Assembly: GCA_963665925.1 (NCBI GenBank)
Contig: OY762511.1
Coordinates: forward strand, 2,108,001-2,172,000
Direction: 5' to 3'
DNA length: 64,000 bases
Source of the DNA: G963665925 sp963665925
Lineage (GTDB): Bacteria; Bacillota; Clostridia; Peptostreptococcales; Acidaminobacteraceae
A program made the position numbers and the translations under genes. Numbering within the stretch: position 1 is the stretch's first letter; each line of letters starts with the position of its first letter. The notes under the pieces are model-generated. The model did not search any database, was not told the origin of the DNA, and saw only the letters and a program-made list of their open reading frames with translations. This document shows positions 44,705 through 54,645 of this stretch, in pieces.

Positions 44705-47700
44705 TTTCAAAAAGCTCACCGGCAGAGGCTTGTTTGGTATATTCGGACCTACAGGCTGTGGGAAGTCGACAATTCTCGATGCCATGATATTGAGTCTATA
44801 TGGCCACAAGGGACAAAAGGGCATACCGAGGAGCACCAGTGAATTTATCAATACTGCGGTCGATACGGCATCTATCAGTTATCAGTTCAGTCTTGAAACA
44901 GATTTGGGATATCGCGAAGCCCTTGTGGAAAGAAAGTTCAAACGTACAAACACAGGTGTCGCAACAGCTTCCTCCAGGCTCCAGCTGACAAACGAAGCGG
45001 GCGTTTTGGTTGAGGTCTGGGACAAGACCAATGATGTTACCAATCAGATCGTTGAGCTTATTGGACTGACACGTGAGGATTTCATGCGGTCGGTGGTCCT
45101 GCCTCAGGGCAGGTTCAGCGAATTTCTGACCCTGGAGGGGAAAGAGCGGCGTGACATGCTGGAGCGACTGCTTGACTTAAAGGTGTATGGCAGCCAGCTT
45201 CAGTTTAAAATCAAACGCCGTGGAGATTATGTTAAAGAAAATATGCTTCAGATGGAAGGTGAAATGAAGCGTTATTCAGACCTATCACCTGAAATGCTCG
45301 ATGAAAAACGCAAGGAGCTGGAGGCTGCGATTGCCGTGCTGACCTCGCAGGAAGAGGCCTTTAAAAAGACGGAAGTGGAAAAAGCGGAAGGTGAGCAGCT
45401 TTATAAATCTTCCCGGGCCCTTGAAGAGAATCGATTGAAGATGCAGCAGCTCACTGAAGAGGAGGCTCAGATTGCTCTTATGCGCCGCGTTCTTAAAAAA
45501 GGCGTGCTGGCGCAGAAGGTTTGGGCCTATTACATGCAGTTTGTTGAGCTCAAGCAGAATAGAGACAAACTGAGTCATGAAGAAAAGCACTTGAGAGATA
45601 AACTTGAAGCTGAGAAAGTGCGATTTGAAGAAATCAGTGAAACATACGAAGCCTTTGTCAAAGATTATAGCCATGAAAAAGAGCTGCTCACAATTCGAAA
45701 GAACGAGCTTGAGAAGGCGAGTGAGTTTCATGAAAAAGCCCAGCAGCTTATTGGGCAACGAAATGAACTGATTGCGGAGTACCGCACTGTGCAGGCTGAA
45801 ACAGAAAAGTGCAAGGCAGACATCAATCAGCTTGAAAATGAAATCGACGAGAGTGAGAAGAAACTTGAAAGACTTCGGGTCGAGAAGGAAAAAAATCTCG
45901 TAGGGCAGGATGAGCGTGAACGTGCACAGGTAGGTCTGGCAGAGGAAAAACGACATAAAGAAAGTCTGGCGCGCATTACGCTTTTGAGGCAGGAAATTGA
46001 AAAGCTGACAGAGACGGCTGTAGAAAAAACCAACCTGACTGCTGAGCTGCAGGCTGAAATCAGTGACATGAAGAAAGCCATAGAAAGGGCAGAAGAAGAA
46101 AAGGAAGGCTGCAGAAGAGAAATCAAGACGCTTTCATCTGTTTTTTTTGAAGAAGAGAAGCACCTTACGGGTCTTAAGCATCGTTTGATCCATGACCGGG
46201 AAAAACATGGAGAGAAAAAGAGCCTGGAAGAAGCCCTTGAGAAATGTGATAAGGAGCTTGCCGGTCTGATCGAGGAAGAAAGCATACTGTTAAAAGAGCT
46301 GGAGGCTGTTCAGAAGCAATATGATCAGGTTGAAGAGGAAAAGGAACGCTACTGGAAACAGCGTATACTTACCGGGCTTTCTCAATCCCTAAGTGATGGA
46401 GAAGCCTGCCCGCTCTGCGGGAGCGTGGACCATCCAAAATTGCATGAGGCCTCAGACGTTCTGCTGAGCCGTGATGAGGATGTCTCTATCCAGCTGCGGT
46501 CTGCAGAAATGGCCTATGAGAAAAAAAGGATGGCGTGTGACGCTTTAAAACAGGAAATGCATCGAATCAAATCCAGTCTGGAAGCCTATGGACACTACAC
46601 TGACAAGGCGCTTGATGAGAGGACTACAGATATTGCAGGTCTTGAAAAGAAGCTTGAAGCGTCGAAACACATGATAGAAGAGCTTGAAAAGGAATCGGAC
46701 AAGCAAGAAGCGCGCTTGAAGGATTTAAAGCCTAAATACGATATGCGCCTAAAAGCGATGGAGTTGGGAAAGAACGAAGGCGTTGCAATCGAAACCCAAA
46801 TCAGCATTAAGGACAAACAGGTCCGTGATTTGACTGCCGAGGTAAATGCAATTGAAGCTGCATACGCATTTGCAGGCAGGGGCTATCGTTTTGAAGCGCT
46901 TAATGGGGACATTCGATCCAAGGATATGAAACGCAAAAATCTGGATGACCAAGAAGCGGAACTCGGTGATTTCATACGAAAGACGCGTGTGACTGAATCG
47001 TTTAAGAAAGAAAAATTCAATGCACTCAAGGTCCGCGGCGAGACGACTGTTGAAAAGGGAAGCGGTCTGAAGGACCGTATTGAAGAATATGAGAAGCAGG
47101 TACGCGCTGTTGTGGCAGATGGCGATATCATTGCTGAAATGAAGCGCATTAACGAAAGTCTGAAAAAAAGCGGTGCTGATTACGAAGCGCTTACGGTGAA
47201 GCTGAAGCAGACTGAAAAGAGTTTTACCGAAAATCGTTCAGCTTACGAGGGCGTACGGGCAAAAGCAGAGCAAACTGCATTACAATATGAGGAAATCAGC
47301 GCACAGTATGAAAAAATCAGAATTTCAAGTGGTTTTGAGACAACAGAAGTTCTTATTGAATCCCATGTGGACGAGGTGGAACTTGAAAGCATACAGCGGC
47401 GATTGACAGACTATGAGAAGCAGAAGAGTATCCTGGAAGATAGAATCCGGCAGCTTGAAAGGGAGACGGCAGGGCGTGCTGTTGACGAGGCCCAGTGGGA
47501 GCAGATTCTGGGCGCATATGAAATGGCAAGAAAAGAGCTTGCGAAGACACGGGAGCTCAAAACACAGCTGCAGGAAAGATTCAAGCAGCTGGAACAGGAC
47601 TTTGAAGCCCACAAGCAGACCTTGTTGCGCTATCGTAAATTTGAGAAAGCGCAGGATGTGGTGTCTGATCTGCTGGACCTGGTAAGGGGAAACAAATTTG

Positions 47701-48161
47701 TAGAGTATGTTTCTCTAGCCCACCTGCGATATATAGCGCTGGATGCATCTGAGCGGCTTATGGATATTACAAATCACCGCTATAGTTTAGAGCTCGATGC
47801 GAAGGGTAATTTCATAATATGCGATCACTTCAACGGTGGTGTGAAGCGGGACACCAAGACCCTGTCAGGGGGAGAGACATTCCTGACAGCCCTGTCTCTA
47901 TCGCTGGCCTTGTCATCGCAGATTCAACTTAAAGGAAAAATCAATTTGGAATTCTTCTTCCTTGACGAAGGATTTGGAACGCTTGACGGTGACCTTTTGG
48001 ACACGGTAATGACATCTCTTGAGAAGCTTTTTGAGGAGAAGCTGACGGTGGGGATTATCTCACATGTGGATGAACTTAAGAACCGGGTTCCGATCAAGCT
48101 GATTGTCGAGCCGGCTGAGGCCGGTGTTCGAGGAACACAAACGAGGATAGAAGTGACATAG
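44643..48161 (+). CDS. sbcC: Exonuclease subunit SbcC (Rad50 family)
   Basis: 1172 residues from the ATG at 44643, behind GAGGTGG and inside sbcD. SMC-like ATPase: Walker A GPTGCGKST near residue 34, long coiled coils, a zinc hook C589-PL-C592, the signature LSGGETFLTALSLSLALS and Walker B FFFLDEGFGTLD near the C-terminus. It drives SbcD by ATP hydrolysis and bridges DNA ends through the hook. The two genes start a run that continues into cysQ without a terminator. Confidence 0.97.
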   Translation: MKPIKLTIAGLNSYIEKQTIDFKKLTGRGLFGIFGPTGCGKSTILDAMILSLYGHKGQKGIPRSTSEFINTAVDTASISYQFSLETDLGYREALVERKFKRTNTGVATASSRLQLTNEAGVLVEVWDKTNDVTNQIVELIGLTREDFMRSVVLPQGRFSEFLTLEGKERRDMLERLLDLKVYGSQLQFKIKRRGDYVKENMLQMEGEMKRYSDLSPEMLDEKRKELEAAIAVLTSQEEAFKKTEVEKAEGEQLYKSSRALEENRLKMQQLTEEEAQIALMRRVLKKGVLAQKVWAYYMQFVELKQNRDKLSHEEKHLRDKLEAEKVRFEEISETYEAFVKDYSHEKELLTIRKNELEKASEFHEKAQQLIGQRNELIAEYRTVQAETEKCKADINQLENEIDESEKKLERLRVEKEKNLVGQDERERAQVGLAEEKRHKESLARITLLRQEIEKLTETAVEKTNLTAELQAEISDMKKAIERAEEEKEGCRREIKTLSSVFFEEEKHLTGLKHRLIHDREKHGEKKSLEEALEKCDKELAGLIEEESILLKELEAVQKQYDQVEEEKERYWKQRILTGLSQSLSDGEACPLCGSVDHPKLHEASDVLLSRDEDVSIQLRSAEMAYEKKRMACDALKQEMHRIKSSLEAYGHYTDKALDERTTDIAGLEKKLEASKHMIEELEKESDKQEARLKDLKPKYDMRLKAMELGKNEGVAIETQISIKDKQVRDLTAEVNAIEAAYAFAGRGYRFEALNGDIRSKDMKRKNLDDQEAELGDFIRKTRVTESFKKEKFNALKVRGETTVEKGSGLKDRIEEYEKQVRAVVADGDIIAEMKRINESLKKSGADYEALTVKLKQTEKSFTENRSAYEGVRAKAEQTALQYEEISAQYEKIRISSGFETTEVLIESHVDEVELESIQRRLTDYEKQKSILEDRIRQLERETAGRAVDEAQWEQILGAYEMARKELAKTRELKTQLQERFKQLEQDFEAHKQTLLRYRKFEKAQDVVSDLLDLVRGNKFVEYVSLAHLRYIALDASERLMDITNHRYSLELDAKGNFIICDHFNGGVKRDTKTLSGGETFLTALSLSLALSSQIQLKGKINLEFFFLDEGFGTLDGDLLDTVMTSLEKLFEEKLTVGIISHVDELKNRVPIKLIVEPAEAGVRGTQTRIEVT

Positions 48162-48177
48162 TAAAGGTGGGGTCAAA

Positions 48178-48957
48178 ATGATGAAGCTTGACAAAGAGCT
48201 TGAGGTGGCAATAGAAGCTGCAAAAGCTGCGGGAAAGGAAATCCTGAAGGTCTATCAGAAAGGATTTCTCGTGAATTACAAGGATGACAATTCACCGCTT
48301 ACCGAAGCCGATTTGAATGCACATCATACTATTATCCGTATGCTTCAGGAATCATTTCCAAAGTATCCCATTCTCTCAGAGGAGTCGGCGGATGACTTTA
48401 TTCCTGAAAAGCATCCATGGTGCTGGATTGTTGATCCGCTTGATGGTACAAAGGAATTTGTCAAAAGAAATGATGAGTTTACGGTCAACATAGCTCTGAC
48501 GTATGAGAAGCTGGTGGTAATGGGCGTAGTCTATGCACCTGTTTTCGATGAACTGTATTATGCTGTTAAGGGACATGGGGCATTTTATGAATGCGGTGAT
48601 GAAAAGAAAGAGATTCATGTCTCTGGCAGAACAAAGGATTTGAACGTACTGCAGAGCAGATCGCATCAATCAAAGCGGTGCATGCAGTATATTGAGGAAA
48701 ACGAGGAACAGATCGCCTGCGTTGCACGCATGGGCAGTTCGCTCAAGGGCTGTCGGATTGCACGCGGAGAATTCGACGTCTATTACAACTGCGGACGTAC
48801 CATGATCTGGGATACAGGCGCAATGGAGATCATCATCGAAGAGGCTGGCGGCATCTTGAATCAGCTGGACGATGAACCCATTCATTATAATTTGAAAAAG
48901 CTTGTAAACGACAAAGGGTTCTATATTCTCAATGACATAAGGAACAAGTTCAAGTAG
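48178..48957 (+). CDS. cysQ: 3'(2'),5'-bisphosphate nucleotidase, CysQ type
   Basis: 259 residues of the inositol-monophosphatase fold: metal motifs LSEES near residue 66 and DPLDGTKEFVKRNDEF near residue 85, and WDTGAMEIIIEEAGG near the end. CysQ hydrolyses 3'-phosphoadenosine 5'-phosphate (pAp) or related compounds, sparing sulfur assimilation and RNA turnover enzymes. The start (two adjacent ATGs at 48178) follows GGTGGGG, 16 bases after sbcC. Confidence 0.88.
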   Translation: MMKLDKELEVAIEAAKAAGKEILKVYQKGFLVNYKDDNSPLTEADLNAHHTIIRMLQESFPKYPILSEESADDFIPEKHPWCWIVDPLDGTKEFVKRNDEFTVNIALTYEKLVVMGVVYAPVFDELYYAVKGHGAFYECGDEKKEIHVSGRTKDLNVLQSRSHQSKRCMQYIEENEEQIACVARMGSSLKGCRIARGEFDVYYNCGRTMIWDTGAMEIIIEEAGGILNQLDDEPIHYNLKKLVNDKGFYILNDIRNKFK

Positions 48958-48966
48958 GTGACTGAA

Positions 48967-49482
48967 ATGAACAAGGGATATTTTCAAGTATACACAGGCA
49001 ATGGAAAAGGGAAGTCGACGGCAGCGTTTGGTCTGGCGCTCAGAGGGCTGTGCGCCGGAAAGCGTGTCTTCATTGGCCAGTTTGTCAAGAATATGAAGTA
49101 CAGTGAAACAGGCATAGAGGATGTTATGGATGGCATTCGCATTGTGCAGTTCGGAAAGGACTGCTGTATAGATCGAAAACCGGATGCTGAGGATGCGGCA
49201 CTGGCAAAACGCGGGCTGTCAGAATGCGCGGAAATATTGAAGAGCGGCACGTATGACATCGTCGTGCTCGATGAAATCACGATTGCAACCTATCTCAAGT
49301 TTCTTGAACCGGCGGAAGTTCTGGCGGCTGTAGACGGGCGGGCAGAGCATGTTGAAGTGATTGTGACGGGCAGATACTGTCCGGACCTGCTTATTGAGCA
49401 TGCTGACCTCGTGACCGAAATGAAGGAAATCAAACACTACTATACACAGGGTGTTTTGTCACGAAAGGGGATTGATTGCTGA
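48967..49482 (+). CDS. Corrinoid adenosyltransferase (CobA/CobO/BtuR type)
   Basis: 171 residues from the ATG at 48967 behind TAGGTGA, nine bases after cysQ. Walker-type GNGKGKSTAAFG near the N-terminus and the VLDEITIATYLKFL and ILKSGTYDIVVLDE region identify the CobA family. It transfers the 5'-deoxyadenosyl group of ATP to cob(I)alamin, giving coenzyme B12. No other cobalamin gene is in the window. Stop and next start overlap by one base. Confidence 0.9.
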   Translation: MNKGYFQVYTGNGKGKSTAAFGLALRGLCAGKRVFIGQFVKNMKYSETGIEDVMDGIRIVQFGKDCCIDRKPDAEDAALAKRGLSECAEILKSGTYDIVVLDEITIATYLKFLEPAEVLAAVDGRAEHVEVIVTGRYCPDLLIEHADLVTEMKEIKHYYTQGVLSRKGIDC

Positions 49483-50657
49483 TGTCGCAATTCAATTTTG
49501 ATGAAATCATCAATCGCAAGGGTACCAACTCGATTAAATGGGATCACTTGGATGATGCATTTGGAAATTCAGACCTCTTGCCCCTATGGGTAGCGGACAT
49601 GGATTTCAAATCACCTCCAGCAATTCTTGAAGCGATGAAAGAAGTCGCCGAGCATGGCGTCTACGGGTATGTCAAACCCAAGTCAGACTATTTTGACGCC
49701 GTCAGAGGGTGGATGAAGAGGCAATTCGACTGGAATGTAGAAGCGGAATGGATACATTTCGTACCAGGTATTGTGCCTGCCATAGCGCTGGCAGTCAACA
49801 CCTTTACTGAGCCTGGGGATGGGGTTATCATACAGCAGCCGGTCTATCATCCCTTTATAAATGTCACGAAGGACGCTGGACGCCAGGTCATTAATAACAG
49901 ACTTATAGAGATGGAAGACGGCTATGTGATTGACTTTGAAGATCTGGATCAGAAGGCGGCAAAGCCTGAAGCAAAGATGATGATCCTTTGCTCTCCGCAT
50001 AATCCTGTTGGACGGGTCTGGCGCAAAGAGGAGCTTCAGCGTATTGTGGAAATCTGCGACAGGCACGATATCCTACTTATTTCTGATGAAATCCATCAGG
50101 ATCTGGTCTATTCAGGTCATGAACATACACCGATTGCCAAGCTGGGAACAGAGAACTCAAAGATTGTGACCTGCACAGCACCGAGCAAGACCTTTAATAT
50201 CGCCGGTCTGTTTGCATCCAACATTATCATATCAAATGCACAGGTGGGCAAGACCTTTGCAGAAGCGCTTGAAAAAATGCACCTGATGCCTTCGCCCTTT
50301 GCCATTAGAGGTGTCATTGCCGCTTATGAAGAAGGTGAGCCGTGGCTGAAGGCGCTGATGGCATATCTAACAGACAATGTGGATTTTGTAGAAGCCTATC
50401 TGAAAAAACATCTGCCGAAGGTGCGTTTTTTCAGACCTGGGGCGACCTTCCTCTTATGGCTTGATTTCAGAGAGTATGCATTTACTGCAGATGAACTGGA
50501 GCGCATCATTACAGAAGAGGCGCAGCTGGCGCTGAACAAGGGATGGATGTTTGGCAAGGAGGGCGCAGGCCATATGCGTCTGAATATTGGGTGTCCACGT
50601 GATATCCTTAAGGAGGCGCTGGACAGGCTCGCACAGGCGCTAAATCGCAACGAGTAA
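49482..50657 (+). CDS. PLP-dependent C-S lyase / aminotransferase, MalY-PatB type
   Basis: 391 residues. Fold-type I PLP enzyme with K236 in PSKTFNIAG as Schiff-base lysine, SDEIHQDLVYSGHEHTP for the PLP phosphate/ring contacts, and the typical start NFDEIINRKGTNSIKWDHL. MalY/PatB proteins have cystathionine beta-lyase activity and release homocysteine, pyruvate and ammonia. It overlaps the adenosyltransferase by one base and ends the run that began at sbcD. Confidence 0.92.
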   Translation: MSQFNFDEIINRKGTNSIKWDHLDDAFGNSDLLPLWVADMDFKSPPAILEAMKEVAEHGVYGYVKPKSDYFDAVRGWMKRQFDWNVEAEWIHFVPGIVPAIALAVNTFTEPGDGVIIQQPVYHPFINVTKDAGRQVINNRLIEMEDGYVIDFEDLDQKAAKPEAKMMILCSPHNPVGRVWRKEELQRIVEICDRHDILLISDEIHQDLVYSGHEHTPIAKLGTENSKIVTCTAPSKTFNIAGLFASNIIISNAQVGKTFAEALEKMHLMPSPFAIRGVIAAYEEGEPWLKALMAYLTDNVDFVEAYLKKHLPKVRFFRPGATFLLWLDFREYAFTADELERIITEEAQLALNKGWMFGKEGAGHMRLNIGCPRDILKEALDRLAQALNRNE

Positions 50658-50665
50658 GACCTATG

Positions 50666-50706
50666 AATCCCATGAACCTGAGAATCAGGACATGGGATTT
50701 TTTATA
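50666..50706 (+). terminator. Terminator of the sbcD-to-malY-type run
   Basis: AATCCCATG (50666-50674) pairs with CATGGGATT (50691-50699), then TTTTT. Confidence 0.82.
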
Positions 50707-50728
50707 TTTCAAGAAAAGTAAACACATG

Positions 50729-50757
50729 TTGACAAAATAAACAACTGTTCGTATAAT
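50729..50757 (+). promoter_or_regulatory. psuK-psuG promoter
   Basis: Consensus TTGACA (50729-50734), a 17-base spacer and consensus TATAAT (50752-50757), 30 bases before the psuK start. Confidence 0.9.
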
Positions 50758-50786
50758 TGTTTTAGGATTAAGTTTGAGGTGAGGAT

Positions 50787-51881
50787 ATGACGAATAGAGA
50801 ACGGGAAATATACAATCTGCTTCGGGAGAACCCCATGATCAGTCAGAAGGAAATTGCTGACCTATTGGGTATTCAACGCTCGAGCGTGGCGGTACATATA
50901 TTGAATCTGACAAAAAAAGGCGTTGTAAAAGGGAAGGGCTATATTCTCAGTGAAGGGGAATATGTACTCGTAATCGGTGGGTCCAATGTCGATATTACCG
51001 GTTTCCCAAAAACGACACTGAAAATGGAGGACTCAAATCCTGGGGCGGTCAGAATGTCTCTTGGTGGTGTTGGGAGAAACATTGCCGAGAATCTGGCGCG
51101 GCTTGGGGTAATGACCAAAATGATGACTGCAGTTGGCAAGGATGTCTACGGTCAAAAGATTCTTGAGGAGAGCAGACGTATTGATTTGGATATGAGTCCT
51201 GCGCTCGTTGTCGAAAATGAATCTACATCCATTTATTTAAGCATTATGAATGAGGACGGTGATATGAAGCTTGCTTTGTCCGATATGGACATTGTGGATC
51301 GAATTGATACGGACTATATCAACCGACATGGAAAGCTGATTCGAAATGCAGCGGCCGTCGTGGTGGATACCAACCTCAGTCAGGCTGTGCTGGAATATCT
51401 CTTCAGCAATTTCAAGGAAGTGGATTTTTTTGTCGATACCGTATCGGCGACTAAGGCCCTTAAGGTGAAAAATCTCCTGGAGTACGTTCATACGCTCAAG
51501 CCCAACAGAATTGAAACAGAGGCACTTACGGGCATTGTCATCGAAACCCTTGAAGATGCCTATGACGCTGTGGACAGGCTTCTTGACCAAGGTGTAAAGC
51601 AGGCTTATATCAGTATGGGGACTGCGGGGGTTGTCTTTGGAAATGCAAATGAGAAGAAACTCTTCACACCGAAGACCGTGGAAATGGTTAACGCAACAGG
51701 TGCTGGCGATGCTTTTATGGCTGGGATTGTTTTCAGTTGGATGAATGATTTCACACCTGAAAAGGCACTGGCCTTCTCAAGCTGTGCTTCTGCACTTGCG
51801 ATTGAATGTGAATCAACAATAAATCCTGAAATGAGCGAGGCAAGAGTGGTTGCACTCATGTCAGAGCTTTACGGGCTTTAA
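50787..51881 (+). CDS. psuK: Pseudouridine kinase with N-terminal HTH
   Basis: 364 residues behind GAGGTGAGG. A winged helix-turn-helix occupies about 1-60 (NPMISQKEIADLLGIQRSSVAVHIL), then a PfkB/ribokinase-type kinase with GGSNVDITG near residue 66 and the catalytic NATGAGDAFMAGI near residue 303. It phosphorylates pseudouridine to pseudouridine-5'-phosphate, the substrate of the PsuG protein encoded next. The E. coli enzyme has the same N-terminal HTH, so this could also be an autoregulator. Confidence 0.92.
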   Translation: MTNREREIYNLLRENPMISQKEIADLLGIQRSSVAVHILNLTKKGVVKGKGYILSEGEYVLVIGGSNVDITGFPKTTLKMEDSNPGAVRMSLGGVGRNIAENLARLGVMTKMMTAVGKDVYGQKILEESRRIDLDMSPALVVENESTSIYLSIMNEDGDMKLALSDMDIVDRIDTDYINRHGKLIRNAAAVVVDTNLSQAVLEYLFSNFKEVDFFVDTVSATKALKVKNLLEYVHTLKPNRIETEALTGIVIETLEDAYDAVDRLLDQGVKQAYISMGTAGVVFGNANEKKLFTPKTVEMVNATGAGDAFMAGIVFSWMNDFTPEKALAFSSCASALAIECESTINPEMSEARVVALMSELYGL

Positions 51882-51912
51882 ATGGGTTTATATATAGGAA
51901 AGGAAGAATAGG

Positions 51913-52833
51913 ATGGATCTTAAAGAATATTTGGATATAACGCCTGAGGTAATGGATGCTCTAGAGAGTGGAAAGCCAGTTGTAGCACTGGAATCAACAA
52001 TTATTTCCCATGGCATGCCTTATCCGCAAAACGTTGAGACTGCACGCCGTGTTGAAGAAATAGTACGCGAGAACGGCGCCGTACCAGCGACCATTGCCAT
52101 TATTGGCGGAAGACTGAAGGCAGGTCTTTCGGATGAAGAGCTTGAGTATTTTGGCAAGACAGGTATGGCAATCAAGAAGGCTTCAAGAAGAGACATTCCT
52201 TTTATTGTAGCAAAAGGCATTGATGGGGCGACAACTGTGGCTTCAACAATGATTATAGCAGAACTGGCTGGTATTAAGCTGTTTGTAACTGGCGGTATCG
52301 GTGGTGTGCACCGTGGCGCGGAAAAGACCTTTGACATTTCCGCAGACCTGCAGGAACTTGCAAATACCAATGTGGCTGTAGTATGCGCCGGCGCCAAGTC
52401 AATTCTTGATATCAACCTGACGCTTGAGTATCTTGAAACGTTTGGTGTACCGGTTGTCGGCTTTGGAACAGACGAGTTCCCGGCATTCTATACGCCGAAC
52501 AGCGGTTTTGGTGTGGACTATCGTGTTGATGATCCGGCAGAGGTTGCTAAGGCAATCCGAGCCAAGTGGGATCTGGGACTGGATGGTGGAATGGTGATTG
52601 CAAATCCAATCCCGGCAGAGTATGCCATGGATCACAAGACCATCACTGAGGCCATTGAGTCGGCACTCGCAGAGGCTGAGGAAAAAGGCATCAAGGGCAA
52701 GGAATCAACGCCATTTTTGCTGGGCAAGGTCAAGGAACTGACAGGTGGAAGCAGCTTGGAGTCAAACATTGAACTGGTCTATAACAATGCCCGTGTCGGA
52801 ACGAAAATTGCCGTTGAGCTGTCAAAACTCTAG
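51913..52833 (+). CDS. psuG: Pseudouridine-5'-phosphate glycosidase
   Basis: 306 residues, 31 bases after psuK. The family signature ALESTIISHGMPYPQN near residue 25 and VCAGAKSILDINLTLEYLE near residue 157 are intact. PsuG cleaves the C-C glycosidic bond of pseudouridine-5'-phosphate to uracil and ribose-5-phosphate, completing RNA-modified-base salvage. The start follows AGGAAGG. Confidence 0.96.
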   Translation: MDLKEYLDITPEVMDALESGKPVVALESTIISHGMPYPQNVETARRVEEIVRENGAVPATIAIIGGRLKAGLSDEELEYFGKTGMAIKKASRRDIPFIVAKGIDGATTVASTMIIAELAGIKLFVTGGIGGVHRGAEKTFDISADLQELANTNVAVVCAGAKSILDINLTLEYLETFGVPVVGFGTDEFPAFYTPNSGFGVDYRVDDPAEVAKAIRAKWDLGLDGGMVIANPIPAEYAMDHKTITEAIESALAEAEEKGIKGKESTPFLLGKVKELTGGSSLESNIELVYNNARVGTKIAVELSKL

Positions 52834-52888
52834 AGTGCAGGTTTATGGGGCAATATGCACCATGTTTAGAATATAAAACATAAAATTT

Positions 52889-52930
52889 GGCATCATTCAT
52901 CTACTATCATAGGTGAATGGTGCCTTTTTA
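52889..52930 (+). terminator. Terminator after psuG
   Basis: GGCATCATTCATCT (52889-52902) pairs with AGGTGAATGGTGCC (52911-52924, two G-T pairs), then TTTTTA. Confidence 0.85.
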
Positions 52931-53085
52931 TTGGGCAAAAATCGTTAACAAACATGCAAAATCGAACTAAAAAAATCAAAAAAAATGACAAAAGTTGATC
53001 AAAATTCTCTGATTCCAGTAAAAATTATCAAAATAAATCGTTTTCCTACGATACTCAAACTGTTGAAAATTCTGACTATTAATTA

Positions 53086-53155
53086 ATGTCACCAAGTGAC
53101 ACCGACACTACTTTTGTAAGTGCCCATTTCAGATTTGATTTTTATAGCGCATAAT
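53086..53155 (+). promoter_or_regulatory. Candidate MtlR box and promoter of the polyol PTS locus
   Basis: A box at 53086-53108 (ATGTCACCAAGTGAC...) shares 14 of 23 positions with the box ahead of mtlR at 54703. It contains the palindrome TGTCAC-CAA-GTGACA (53087-53101). A CATAAT -10 candidate lies at 53150-53155 with a poor -35, as expected of an activated promoter. The gap from box to -10 is 41 bases. Confidence 0.55.
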
Positions 53156-53180
53156 GATATCACGAATTCGAGTCGTAAAT

Positions 53181-53207
53181 GCTATGCATAGCGGAAAAAC
53201 GTTTTCA
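53181..53207 (+). promoter_or_regulatory. Two small palindromes before mtlA, one cre-like
   Basis: GCTATGCATAGC (53181-53192) is a perfect 12-base palindrome. Next to it GAAAAACGTTTTCA matches the catabolite-repression (cre) consensus at all but its first two positions. A CcpA site would be typical here, but the position close to the ribosome site is unusual. Confidence 0.4.
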
Positions 53208-53221
53208 AGGAGGGGGACAAA

Positions 53222-54610
53222 TTGTTACAAACTACTTCCGTAGCAAATCAAAATCAGTCCATGTCTTTTAAGGACAAAGTTCAGAAGTTCGGTCGTGTAC
53301 TATCAGGCATGGTAATGCCAAACATTGGTGCTTTTATTGCGTGGGGTCTCATTACAGCGTTATTCATACCTACTGGTTGGACGCCTAATGAAAACCTGGC
53401 AGCTTTAGTTGGCCCAATGATTACTTACATGCTTCCTTTACTTATCGGTTACACAGCAGGTAAGAACGTAGCTGGCGCACGTGGTGGTGTATTGGGTGCT
53501 ATCGCAACAATGGGTGTTGTTGTTGGTGCTGATATTCCAATGTTCCTGGGTGCGATGGTAATGGGTCCTATTGGCGGTATTGTTATTAAGAAATTCGACG
53601 AAGCAGTCGAAGGTAAAATTCCAAGCGGTTTCGAGATGCTTGTTAACAACTTTTCTGCAGGAATTATCGGTACTATTCTAGCACTTGCAGCTTATCTTGG
53701 AATTGGTCCAGTTGTTCTGGGCATTAATAACGTACTGGCTGGCGGCGTTAACGCAATCGTAAACGCAGGTCTGCTGCCACTGGCATCTGTATTCATTGAA
53801 CCAGGAAAAATCCTGTTCATGAACAACGCAATCAACCATGGTGTTCTAGGTCCTTTGGGAATCGCACAATCAGCAGAGCTTGGAAAATCTGTTTTCTTCC
53901 TGCTTGAAGCAAACCCAGGTCCTGGTCTTGGTATCCTGCTTGCTTACTGGATGTTCGGCAAGGGAAATGCAAAGCAATCAGCACCAGGTGCTGTAATCAT
54001 TCACTTCCTGGGTGGTATTCATGAAATCTACTTCCCATACGTACTCATGAACCCTGCACTTCTTCTAGCGGTTATCGCTGGTGGCGCGAGTGGTGTATTC
54101 ACATTCTCGCTTCTGGGTGCTGGTCTTGTTGCAACACCATCTCCAGGTTCAATCTTTGCTGTTCTGGCGATGACACCAAAAGGTGGGTTCCTGCCTGTAA
54201 TTCTAGGTGTTGTTGTATCAGCAACGGTTTCATTCCTGGTAGCATCAGTCTTTGTAAAGACGGCTAAGGAAGAAGTAACAGAGAATCTGGCTGAAGCACA
54301 AGCTAAGGTTAAAGATCTTAAAGGTCTTAAAAAAGGCAAAGTATCTCTGATCATCTTTGCATGTGATGCAGGTATGGGCTCAAGTGCGATGGGTGCCTCT
54401 TCACTGAGAGCAAAAATCAAGAATGCTGGACTGGCTATTGAAGTCAAGCACAGTGCTGTTGACAATGTTCCAGAAAATGCAGACATTATTCTGAGTCATG
54501 AAAGTTTGACGCCGCGTGCAAGAGCCAAGGCGCCAAATGCAGAGCATATCTCCATAAAAGATTTTGTTAACAACCCAGTTTATGACCAACTGGTTGAAAG
54601 ACTTAAATAA
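53222..54610 (+). CDS. mtlA: PTS mannitol-type Enzyme IICB (no IIA)
   Basis: 462 residues from a TTG start at 53222, behind a strong AAGGAGGGGG; no nearer ATG fits. The IIC domain with about eight membrane segments (to about 345) bears GRVLSGMVMPNIGAFIAWGL and FEMLVNNFSAGIIG, the mannitol/fructose-superfamily MtlA signatures. The IIB domain from about 375 has the phospho-cysteine loop FACDAGMGSS. There is no IIA domain, so phosphate must come from another IIA, such as that of the IICBA encoded after mtlR. Imports and phosphorylates a polyol, by homology mannitol. Confidence 0.92.
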   Translation: MLQTTSVANQNQSMSFKDKVQKFGRVLSGMVMPNIGAFIAWGLITALFIPTGWTPNENLAALVGPMITYMLPLLIGYTAGKNVAGARGGVLGAIATMGVVVGADIPMFLGAMVMGPIGGIVIKKFDEAVEGKIPSGFEMLVNNFSAGIIGTILALAAYLGIGPVVLGINNVLAGGVNAIVNAGLLPLASVFIEPGKILFMNNAINHGVLGPLGIAQSAELGKSVFFLLEANPGPGLGILLAYWMFGKGNAKQSAPGAVIIHFLGGIHEIYFPYVLMNPALLLAVIAGGASGVFTFSLLGAGLVATPSPGSIFAVLAMTPKGGFLPVILGVVVSATVSFLVASVFVKTAKEEVTENLAEAQAKVKDLKGLKKGKVSLIIFACDAGMGSSAMGASSLRAKIKNAGLAIEVKHSAVDNVPENADIILSHESLTPRARAKAPNAEHISIKDFVNNPVYDQLVERLK

Positions 54611-54645
54611 GGCATAACTCACAAATCACATACTTCTAATTCCTG

